Positions 1-10,487 of a DNA stretch of 64,000 nucleotides are shown here, piece by piece. The first letter of the stretch is position 1. Each line of letters begins with the position of its first letter. The notes below the pieces were generated by a model. The model saw only the letters and a list, made by a program, of their open reading frames with translations. It did no database searches and had not been told where the DNA came from. A program made the translations under genes and the position numbers. Source of the DNA: Populus alba (taxonomy: Eukaryota; Streptophyta; Magnoliopsida; Malpighiales; Salicaceae); the NCBI RefSeq assembly GCF_005239225.2, contig NC_133302.1, positions 14,727,991-14,791,990 on the forward strand, read 5' to 3'.

Positions 1-2032
1 CTCCAAGTGGATTGCTAAATGGCTTGAACCCTGGGATCATAAACCATGTGAGAAATAAAAAGCAGGTCCATTCCATAATAGAGGCTTTGGTAAGGTCTGA
101 AAAACTCGAAAATGGCTGTCTTGAAAGCAAACAAGCATATCTAAAATCTGGAACTAAAGAAAACAATAGTACGAGTGATTCTGGAATACATCGACTCAGT
201 TTTTCTCATGGAAATGGGAGTTCAACTTCTTTATTTGGGAGCAAGCAAACAAGAGGGTACCCTATATCCAACGGGGAGGGTGACTCCAGCATGGTAGACA
301 TGGTACATGACAGAAATTTTGTTTCACACTCAGCTGCCAGTGAGAATGATGCATTGACATTGAAGTTGCCTTCATCAACTAACGCCTTGGAGGAATCTAG
401 AACTGTTCTGAATGAGGAATCAGCAAACAACGCAAGTGTTTCTTGTCTTTCTGTGAAAGGTGTGTTAAATTCTTTTTTAGAAGGAATTGACAATTTAATA
501 TTTGGATATTTATATGTGAAACTGCGGTAGATAGGAATTGCAAGACACTAAGCGTGTTTAAGATTGCAGCAGAAGTTGTTTTTCAAAGTATTTTTTGCTT
601 GGATATACTTTAAAATAATATCTTTTTATTTTTAAAATTTGTTTTTGACATCATATTAAAAAGATAAAAAAACACTAAAAAATAATTTAAAACAAATAAA
701 ATTCAATTTTTTTCAAAAACATGGTTAAACTACAAAAACAAACACAACCTAAATGAATTGTGTATCTTTATAGAATTAGGGTATTGCTATTTATCACGAC
801 ATTGAAGTTACACGACAAACTGAAAGCCAAGAACATCTTAGCTGAAAGGTTTGTACTTTGTTTTTGTACTTTCAGCTGCTACTGTTTCTTCTCAATGGTT
901 GGAACTTCTTCATCAAGACATTAGAGGACGGATAGCAGGTAATGCTTTATAATGTGAATGGTTGTTGAGTATTATTTAGTATGGTACATGATGTCCATAT
1001 GTTAATAAACCATCTCCTGTACTTTCAGCATTGCGCCGAAGTAGGAAGAGAGTCCGAGCAGTGATAACTACTGAGTTACCATTTTTAATATCAAAAGAGT
1101 TCTCAGCTATTGAAGTGGACGGTTCTTATACTATGAAAAGTTCTTCAGAAGTAGTGTCCAGTAATGCAACAGCTGCCATGCATCAAGCAAGATGGAGAGC
1201 ATTGTTTGATCAGTTGGACAGTGCACTTTCTGAAGAAGAGAAACAACTTGTAAGTGTGATTGGAAAGACAAGTGCAATAGGAGAGACTTTTCTTTGTTTC
1301 TCATGCTACAAAATTCTACTAGTAATCTAGAGATGTGTGTGTGTGAATTTGACTTAGTGATTCCATGGTGATTTGCGATGGTTTGGTATCAACTTATATC
1401 TGACCAGACTAATTCATTTGCCTGAATACACTAGACAGTTTCTGAATACAAAAATTGTTTCTTACTTGTAATAGGATTTCCATTTTTTTAAATAAATCCT
1501 CTTCTGCAGAGCTTATGATAGTATAGAAAATTCAATTTTTTAATCCAATTTCTTTCATTAGCTTATTTAGGTGCTTTCTGGTTTGAATTTCAGGAAACTT
1601 GGTTGAGCCAAGTAAAGGAAATGCAAGTGCACTGTGATCAGGGGCTGCAACATTTGCACTATAATGCAATTTTAGGTTACCCAAGGTAAATTACTACGCC
1701 ATTATACCTTTGTCAAACTTGTGGCAGGATCTGGTATAGTATCTTAAATTGCATGATTGAGCTCATATTATGGATGATGAATTATGATGACTGAAGAGAC
1801 ATTATCATTTATCATCATTATAAACAATCTGTTTCGTCAACATTCTTTTATTCATGCCTCACCATGTGGCAAATATTCTGCAAGTTACTTCATAATTATA
1901 CAGTTTTCTTCAATGTGCAGAACTGAGAAAGCAGATAGCTCGCAGAAGGAATTGGCTGTTAGAGCTGCTGCAGCTTCCATCTATTCAACCTGCAATTTCC
2001 TGAGTTCGAAGCAGAATGTATCTTGTTTCTGA
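1..2032 (+). CDS. 3' part of a conserved plant protein of unknown function
   Basis: The gene is cut by the window start. Exons read in frame at 1-459, 876-938, 1029-1249, 1594-1685 and 1921-2032, all with GT-AG borders, ending in TGA at 2030-2032. The first exon encodes a Ser/Asn-rich, low-complexity segment. The later exons are more conserved-looking: a WLELLHQDIRGRI stretch, a basic RRSRKRVRAV patch followed by TTELPF, then a helical Glu-rich segment (SALSEEEKQLETWLSQVKEM) that could form a coiled coil, and a C-terminus ending VSCF. No signal peptide or membrane segment is seen in this part. I do not recognise the family with confidence. By position beside the U-box and tRNA-binding genes it could be the counterpart of a gene near At2g40630, but that is inference from remembered order only. 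Intron 1 carries a MITE-like insertion. Confidence 0.75.
560..755. repeat. MITE-like AT-rich element in intron 1
   Basis: The segment has the layout of a dispersed element seen again near 13.92, 21.72, 21.89, 28.97 and 41.18 kb: a 'TTTTTCAAAGTATTTTT' type start, 'TTTAAAATAATAT' and 'TTTTTGACATCATATTAAAA' in the middle, and an end in 'CAAAAACAAACAC'. It lies wholly inside the intron at 460-875 and does not touch either splice site. I take it for a non-autonomous DNA element common in poplar. Terminal repeats are too decayed to define exact ends. Confidence 0.55.
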
Positions 2033-5000
2033 TCTTATTAACCGAAGTGTCTTCCTCCTATCTCTAATGGTGTTGAATTCTAAAATATTAGCAAACAACT
2101 GATCAGTTCTTTAATCTTTGCAAAGCTATGCTGGATAGCAAGCTATATAACATCAAGTTGAGCCCCCATTTTCTCTCTTTTCTTTTCTTTTTCAAAAAGT
2201 AGCCAGAATCATTGTTGTGGTAGATTGTTATAAACTCTAGTTGATAAAGGAAGTTGCTGAGAAATAATAAATCGACTATCAGGTTCTTTGATGTGTTTTT
2301 CTTATGGCTCAGTTCCCAGTGTAGCATGAAATTGGAACTCTTTGTTCATGAAACAGTGCTCTTACCCTTTTTTCATGCTTTTATTTTTTCTTCTCTTGTT
2401 TTCTTTGATTTTTAGAACAGTGCACATTAGAAAAGACACTTTTGATGCATCTCAGTTTTGGTTCTGTTTGTTTTTGCGTTTTAAAAGTGTTTTAAAAAAT
2501 CTTTGGTGTTTGTTGTATTTGAAAGCCCTGCTAAACCGCTTTGGCGCACCTAGGAAGTGAAGAGTGCTTTTCATTCTGCTGTTAATATTCATCTTTACCA
2601 AATCATCTGATGTTTTGTTCTAGAACTAGACAACATAGAACACTTACTCTCTGTGTGGAAAGCTTACCCCCTAAGATGAAAAAAATTGCATGTAAGCCAA
2701 GACTGTCCTCTTGGTTTTCATGTATCCACTGCAGCTCAGTCTTGCTTCAAGGGATGGTAACAGGAAATAGTGAAGACTCTTCCCATTGAACAGGTCTTCC
2801 TCTTTGCTCACGCATGGATGGTCAAGCACAACCTGTTCATCTTTGAGAATCAGGACATGAAGCCGATTCGATTCATTCAACGTTCCCTGATCGGTTTGAA
2901 GAATTTATGTCAGAAAACATCGTTTGACTGTAGTGAAGAATCCAGCTGCAGTTTAATGCTACCTTTGCAGTGGATGGTACAGGTCTGGGCTCTGGGGGTT
3001 GGCTGTTTATAATACAGTTATTCTGAGGTTCCATGGTATAGATAATTTTTTTAAAAAAGTTTTTAACGCATCTTTAAGTATACCTAGAAGCCCTAATGTA
3101 GAAAAATTGAAGTGCTAGACATTAAAATCTCCAAATCACCTGAATTCTCACCAAAATCCTTACTCTTTGTTTTTTTTTTTTTTTTCTAGCCCAAACAATG
3201 CTTAGGTCATGTTTTCTAGTACAAACAGTCTTTGTATGATGTTTTTTCTGGTAATGGATGAGGTTAGCTTATGCTAAAGCATGTCTTAAATGATTTCATA
3301 ATGACAAACACTACACTATTTTTTGCGTCCTTAATGCTTCATCATGTGCTTATTTTATCTATTGACGAAAATTTTTAAGATTTATTCGTTGTCAATAATT
3401 TCATATCTCAATATCAATGTCTTGATTTAGATAAAAAAGAAGAAAAAGAAGCAATCTCTCTCCATAAAGACTGTTTTTGGATCAAATTTCATCCCTTGAA
3501 AACCATGAATGCACCTTTTTAATGAGTGCGGTTCAACAAAAATGGTAGGTTGGACTGATTTTTTGATTTTCATGGTGTCAAAACATGTATAGATATGGAG
3601 TTGATGTTTGGTTTTGCAACAAAAATCTCATTTTATTATTTGCTGTAATTAAAAATATAGGAACTTGAATTGAAATTGAGAAAAAAAAAAAAGCATTTGC
3701 GGTTTCAAGCACAATTTTCCCCCCCCCCCATCCACGTAGTTTTTTTCAGTTTAATTCTTGTCATGTTAAGTTGGTTGAAATTGATCTTGATAGATTGATT
3801 AAATTAGCTTAATAAGGGGTTCTTGCTGTGTAGAAAAAAAATATTGACATTGGATTAATGTTTAATTAAAAAAAATTAATTTTATTAATTGTGAAAAATT
3901 AGAAATAGAGGATTGATTCAAGAAAGATATTAAAGACTTTGTTTTCAAAAACTGTACATTAATGCCTTTTTTTTATCTTTTTTATTTAATAGTTATATAT
4001 TTTGATTCAAAACTTTATTTTGTTTACATTTATATTTTGAATTTAAAAAATAAAAGAGAAAGTTGTCAAAAAATAAGAAAAAAAATCTTTGGTTGTCAAT
4101 ATTATAACAACAATAAAAAAATTTATTTTTGGTGTCAATAAGTTCCATTTGAGGAATGAAGCTACAATTAAGTGTTTTTTTTTCCATTCATCATGACAAA
4201 AAAGTATATTGAAGTTAAGAAAGAAAATGTTTTTTTATTTAATTTTTTGTTTTTTTCTTAACTAATTTAGTCATTTTGGGTTGAGAAATTATTATTTTTT
4301 TAGATTCTAAAGGTTTTTTTTAGGTGATTTTAGGTTAAAACATGTTGAGAAAATGTTTTTTTTTTTTAGTTAAAACCTCACTAGTCAATTTTCTAACATC
4401 TTTTTAGTGGTTAGAATCTAGAAATATAAACAACACATCATTTGTTTTTTTTTATAAAAAAAAATGATGGATAATATCTCGTTCGATACTTGAACAAAAC
4501 AAAAAAATATTATGAAGCTTAGATGGACTAGACCACTTAAAGCCCAACCGTCCACCCTACTTTTAACTTTATTTATTTATTTTTATTTAATTTAAATTTA
4601 AATTTAAATTAATTACAATAAATTAGTTAGAAATATGTTTGAGATGCTTGTGTCGACAAGTATTCATTAAAATAAATCCATTTAGAAACTTTTTAGAGTA
4701 ATATTTATAAAATTTCTTTCAATTGACATGTTTTGAATAAGATTATCTCATTCTTTTTTGTATATTAGCATATGTTTTTTTTATATACCCCTTAATAATA
4801 TCTCTTTTTTTTCCCCTTAAATTTTATTCAAGTATTTTCTTATATATGTCTATTTATTACATCACATAATTAAAAATAAATGATTCCAAGAAAAAGGTTG
4901 TTAAACCCAACCAGGTGCATGACTTGTTTAATAGTCTAATAGGTTAAATCATATTAATCTAGAACATCTTCACCTCATAATTGAAATAATAAATTTTAAT

Positions 5001-6223
5001 AAAAAAATTCCAAACATTAGTCAAATGAGGTCTCAACTTATCATATTTTGAATTTACACTTTTTATATATATAAAAAAATAGCTCACAAGGATGTTACCT
5101 CCACTTTGAATCCATACCCGTACTTTAATTGATAAATTAATGTAATTTAATTATTACATTAATTTATCAATTAACACGAAATGGTAAATTTAGCATTTCC
5201 AAGAATTTCTTAACATTAATTCATTCATTAATTATTTTTCTATTTGATGTGTAATTTAAATAAAATTTTTCTTCAAATATTAATAATAAAAATGATAAGA
5301 ATATTTCTATTAGACTTTATATTTTTATTTATTTTAATGTATTGTGTTAAGTAAATGAATGAAAATAAAATATTAAATAAAAATATAGGATAATTATAGT
5401 ACATTAAATAATTGTGTGTTTTATATGGTAATGTTTTTAAGTGGTTACAATAAATTCTAAAAAAAAAAAAGACGTGAATTGATTAGAGCATTAGATGACT
5501 CTTAACAAGTGCTCCAAGTGCACTTTTGAGTCCAATGAAGTCTTGAGCTTGGTGGATTGTTATCCACCATTCGGAAACAGAAGGATAAATAAATAAATAA
5601 AATACTTTGAATTCTCCTATATATATAAAAAAAATATTGCCTTGCTAAACTGAAAAGGCTTCTTAAGATCTCTCATAATAGTTTCAACGGGCTTCTTGAA
5701 AGGCTCCATTGAATTCTCCTTTTAATTATTGTGCTAATATAGTAAACTTTTTCAGAAGAAATATTAATTATATTTTTCACTATAGTACATGACTCGTAGT
5801 CAGACCAAAGCACAAATTTCTCGTTTACTAATATTTTTTTTTGCAAGAGATTTGGATCTCTCTGGTTCTGACAGACTAATGATCAGCTGCTCTGGATAAT
5901 TTAAACATCATGCACAGAGACTTGGCAGAACAACAAAGCTTGATATGGGATAATCATGTGTGCACAAACATTAGTTAGATACAGACAGCCTCAGTCATTG
6001 TCCAAAACAAAAATAACATTGTTTGCATTTTAACTCTCATCCTATGCTTCCTAAAATTACATTTGCATCATGGCTTCTATAATTTACATGGCTTTACATT
6101 GGCTAGTAGGGACTGCAAGCAAGAAACTCATCGCGTAAAGAAAAGTTAGTTTTTGAGTATCGGAAACCAACCTGCTATGGTGTGTAGGCAGAATAATGCT
6201 ACCTCGGTTGTGTATAAGCAAGA
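2033..6223. other. Intergenic, AT-rich, no gene seen
   Basis: The stretch between two convergent genes holds the 3' untranslated regions of both and long A/T-rich DNA with homopolymer runs. A short fragment near 2470-2520 resembles the end of the MITE-like element found elsewhere. The 2670-3010 part is less AT-rich and may be downstream transcribed sequence of the first gene, but no open frame there looks conserved. From about 3.1 to 5.6 kb only low-complexity DNA and a perfect inverted repeat are seen. Confidence 0.6.
5125..5174. repeat. Perfect 22-bp inverted repeat with 6-nt loop
   Basis: The left arm at 5125-5146 (beginning TTAATTGATAAATTAATG) is the exact reverse complement of the right arm at 5153-5174, separated by TTAATT. 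The arms carry only one G or C per strand each side of the A/T, so the fold is weak per base but uninterrupted. It could be the remains of a small foldback element. Nothing around it indicates a transcribed hairpin. Confidence 0.8.
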
Positions 6224-9200
6224 CTAGAGCCAGTTTGGGGCAATCTTGGTTGATATTGTTTTTGAAGATGGATCATCTGAAAGCTTGGCAAGTGATCGAT
6301 ACTGCAACTTTACACTCTCTGCATTGTCCAACGTCTTCACTACATACCTGTAAATGGCTTTGTATTAGTTACAAGGATCAGTTACTCACCACCACCTTTC
6401 ATACAAACAGGCAACCATGCATGGTGCAGAAATCTCAACTGAGACAATCTTCAATCCTAATGACTAGAGGTTTGCTCAATCATTTCACACCATTTAAGAT
6501 GTATCCATCACCATATCTGTTATCTCATCCAAGCTGCAAATGTACTCACTTATTTACAGTACTAATCAAAGTATTAACTCATTCAAAACAGATTTTGTTC
6601 CACGTATCTCCATATGCATGTAATGACAGCCAAGAAATTCAAAATCAACAATGCACAGATGTCTGATAAAACTTCTTGGTCACATAACAGAAAATGCCCA
6701 CAAAAGATAAACGTATTACTTCTCAAGGGAAAGAAAAGAGCAACCGACATCAGTATAGAATTGACCTGAGCAATGCACCAAACCTTAAAACATGCAAAAA
6801 TTGAAGGTAAGAAAAACAAGAAAGTGACCAACCATCCATTTAAGCATTGTGTTGTCACAACAGCCTCCCGTCCAACAAACCGCTGAGGTGTCCTCTTGTT
6901 TCCCTGAATATTTCCATTCATATTGTTAATTTTAAATGATTACTAGACAACGCATACAGGGAAAACTTGGGAGCTTTGCTAAACAACCTTTATAATAACC
7001 CGGTCTGTCACAGCAAATGGGAACTGCACACCTCTACCCCTTGGTGGATCCATGACCCCTGAATCGCCATAACCACCTTTGTCCTATAAGAGAAAAAACA
7101 GTGGCGATTTTAGAAAAGCTATAAAAGTTGAGGCCACTGCTGCATTCTAAAACCAAAGGGTTGCCGAGGAAACAAAAAAAAAAAAATGGAGTGGATAATT
7201 AAAACATAAGAGAATACTTAAATAAAGTATCTGAGTTGCAGGGTTTTAAAATCCCCAGTGATTGACACAGTTTTTTAAATGCCAGGCTATTGAATTGTCA
7301 ACAGTGAAGACATCTCATTGAGAAAATCTACTTCCAGATGAGGAAGAACCATGCAGTTCAGCATGACTGCAATGAAAAGGAAAGGTATGCATTGTTATGC
7401 AGTCTGCTCCTATTCTATTGACATTTGTTAAAGAGAATTATGTTAAAAGGAAACCCAGGGCTTGACGGGAACAAACCTGGTCAAACCTCTCTCTCCTCCT
7501 TTTGGATGAGCGATAAAATTGTAACTCCTCTTCCCGCTGAAATGCCTGGACAGCATATCTGAGAGCTGTATAGACAGCAGCAAAATGAACAGTTGAAAAG
7601 GCAAAGCCAAAGAAAAAGAAAGCTGTGATGAACTTGTCATAGTTCTCTTTATCATAGTGACTATATACTCCCTATATCTTGCCACTGCTTAAAAATACAA
7701 AGCCTGCGATTTTTTCTTGTAGGAAGCAGGATCATAAAATCCTACAACCTTCAACAACAACAACAACAAATTACTACTTACAGAGGTTGGGAGCTATTGA
7801 GTCTTCTGAAATTGACTCTGAACAACTGTAGCAGACTTTCTGAAAATGCAAGCATAAAACTGAAATCAAAATCATATCATAACAACTGTAAGAACATCTT
7901 AGAGAGAGAGAGAGAGAGAGAGATCAGAATGCAACACAACTGTAGATTTCTAAAATAACAGAGTCCAGTGAAAGTAAACCATTTGCACAGAACAAGCAGA
8001 GGCGCACAACTTTCAGCATTGCTAAGCAGAAAGCTAAAATGCAGAAACATCTCATATAAGTTGTTATAAAATGAGTGGAAGGAAGACAATTCAACAAGAA
8101 GAAAAATACTTCATTCCAGTATATCAATCACAGGGTCAAGCTTGCTCTTCTTGAAAGTCCAAGAAGTGTTATCTCTGACCAACAAAAGTTTGCTATTTCA
8201 TTAATTGTTGATCATAAGGCCTTGAAGACAGTTATGATACTATTGACAGATTGTCAGGACATGGTTTGTAGCTTGCTCTTGCCCAAAGCAATAAAATACA
8301 ACTATTATAAAAACCAGCACCTAGAAACATGCATTACCATTAAAAGTTAAAAAAAACTGTACAAGTTCAACTATCAAATTACAAGGACTGCTTAAGGGTA
8401 TAAGATTGAAAAGTGGCCAATTACAAGGATCAAACATGCAAATAGACGCACTTAAAAGGCAGTGCTTGTGTTAGAGCCTCAACTAAGCCAAAATTACAGT
8501 TCGATATGGACATATCCAGACTTCATTATAGTGCTTCTGAAGGAAACTTTATAGTAACAGTGACTAAAGCTGGAGGTAACAGAAGCAGCTTGAAGCTTTG
8601 TAGTAATTTTAAAGTTTGCAGATAAAATTCATTAAGGCACACAATTAACGAAGCTCAAAACCCCCACCCCCTCTCTTTTCTCTCACACTCTTTGATCTGG
8701 TACTTTCTCAGTATGAGAAGTTATTCAAACCTCCTATGATAGAGAGTTGCAATGAATTATTCAAATACCAAAAATTCCTTCAATTGAGAACTGACCATTC
8801 TGATAACATGCTGCATTCCACCAGCTCCAAATGAATGCCCACAAGGCAATATCATGGCGTCATCCATTAAAGCTCCCCTGAATCCATAAACCAAAGTAAA
8901 TAAATTGCACAAGTAAAAACTTTGCCAGCAACATGCTTACAGGTAGAATAAAAAAATGGCATGCCAAAACAGATATTCCAAAAACTTCTGATTCGAACAC
9001 AAATAGTCCATGTCATGCCAAACACATAAAAATCGCATACAAACATAGAAAAAAAAAATTCAACAATCAATCTCAAAAACTTACGTAACAGGGTCCGATA
9101 AAATAGCCCTTAAAGAATCTCCAGACTCACTCGAAAATGCTGAAACCTCCTTCCTTCCACTAAATCCACAGCCATTTTCCACACCCATATCCTTTCCACC

Positions 9201-9989
9201 AGCACCAGACCCCCCCGTCCCCTGCAAATACTGCGAATAATACATCTCCCCATCTGCCTCCGCGATCGTCACCGCATTATTCCCTGTTTGCCCCAAGCCG
9301 CCGCCGCCACCAATTCCATCTTTCACCATTTCCCCACTAATCCCTAAACAAGCCAGAACAAATAACACCAATAAAGAAGACGGAAATAAAGAAAGCTTTG
9401 AAAAAAAAAAAAGATTTTCTTTCCACTTACCAAAAGAAGAAAGATGCTTGGGCTTTGCATTTCCATTTCCAATTTTGTCCAAATGAACACTATTACTAGC
9501 ATTACTAATAGTTCCACTACAATTATTGTTGTTACAGTTAGTGTTTTTGCTGTTACAATCAATAGCAGCAACAAGCACATCAACTCCATTCTCATGATCA
9601 CCATCACCACCGTCTACGTCATCAACCTCCTCCTCATCGTCCTCCTCATCATCTTCATCATCCTCACCGTCGGTATCATCTCCACTAGTTCCCTGCGGTT
9701 CACGCTGATAAACATTCCTCGGGAAATCCTGGTGGTGGTGGTGGTGAGAGGGAAAGTAACGGTCGGAGCCGGCGGTGGAAGTGGCGGTTGCAGTAGTGGT
9801 TGAGGAGAAGAGCTTGTTGTCATCGATAAAACCGGTGAGTTCCCGAGTTTTGGGATCCCCGACACGGCGTTGCTGCTGTTGTTGCGGAGGCGGTCCGGTG
9901 CAATTGAATCGTAATGGATCGTCTTGGAAGAGTAGTTGTGAATTTATTCCGTTTTGTGGAGAAACTAAAGATATTTCCTCTGTTGACAT
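6224..9989 (-). CDS. PUB62: U-box domain protein, PUB62/PUB63 type
   Basis: Eight exons on the minus strand join in frame: 9989-9431, 9343-9085, 8877-8796, 7839-7782, 7565-7477, 7083-6988, 6903-6833 and 6347-6224, giving 445 aa from ATG 9989 to TAG 6224. The N-terminal third is low complexity: Gln run (residues 36-40), His run (82-86) and an Asp/Glu block (about 104-126), then an Asn-rich part. The U-box spans about residues 262-330: SDPVTGALMDDAMILPCGHS, then KVCYSCSESISEDSIAPNLS and LRYAVQAFQREEEL. A basic KRRRERFD patch and a C-terminal domain ending KIAPNWL follow. U-box proteins are E3 ubiquitin ligases that bind E2 enzymes. No substrate can be read from the sequence. It has no ARM repeats, unlike most plant PUBs. 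Symbol given by similarity to the family as I know it; the number may differ in other annotations. Confidence 0.88.
7901..7922. repeat. (AG)n microsatellite in U-box gene intron
   Basis: About eleven AG units lie in the intron between the third and fourth coding exons of the U-box gene (7840-8795). On the gene strand this is a CT run, close enough to the acceptor side to lengthen the pyrimidine-rich part of the intron but 60 bp away from the acceptor itself. Confidence 0.9.
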
Positions 9990-10487
9990 TTCTCTTTGTT
10001 TTTTCTATTTGATTTAAATGGACGAAATCAAACCCTAATTTGAAGGAATTTGGGGGTTTGTTTCCATACGAGAGAGAGAGAGTGAATTAAGAGAATAGAT
10101 CATTGATTTACAGACAAGGGTTCAGGAAAAAAAAAATCTAATTCCAAACACAGATAGGCACAGATACGCTGTCGTTTCACGGAATGAGAAAAACGGTGAC
10201 GTCTTCAAGATACCGTTGTGGACCCCAAAACTGCCACATGAGTAATTTGAAAGCGAAAGGGTAAGCTAACTAAGCAGCAGCCTCAGTACGAGTAACCGTA
10301 GAGGATTAGTTAATTGTGAAAGGAAGAATGAAAGGGAGAAGGAGCCAAGAAAGGAGAGACGGAGTCAACGAGTATAGACTTTGACCTGTAGAAGAAGCTA
10401 GTTAAAAAGAGGAGAGGATGAAGAGGAAGAAGAAAAAGCGAAGGGAGCAGTGTCGAGCTGAAATAATTATCTGTAAATCAATTGATT
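9990..10487. promoter_or_regulatory. Shared divergent promoter region
   Basis: The start codons of the minus-strand U-box gene (9989) and the plus-strand membrane-protein gene (10488) are only 498 bp apart and head to head, so both 5' untranslated regions and both core promoters must fit here. A GA run at about 10073-10082 reads as CT-rich leader on the U-box side, and a purine-rich leader (10320-10450) precedes the plus-strand gene. No convincing TATA box is seen for either side. The CGCTGTCG and GTGACGTC motifs near 10165-10205 are possible bZIP-type sites (ACGT core). Confidence 0.55.

Noticed and set aside
2770..3012. Plus-strand 80-aa frame after the first gene
   Set aside because: The gene already ends in frame at 2032 after a conserved-looking exon; no splice acceptor joins this frame in phase.
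6196..6666. Plus-strand 156-aa frame
   Set aside because: It overlaps the last coding exon and 3' region of the U-box gene in antisense and has no domain.
9444..9803. Plus-strand Ile/Thr/Ser-rich frame of 119 aa
   Set aside because: Antisense to the Asp/Glu- and Asn-coding repeats of U-box exon 1; composition is explained by those repeats.
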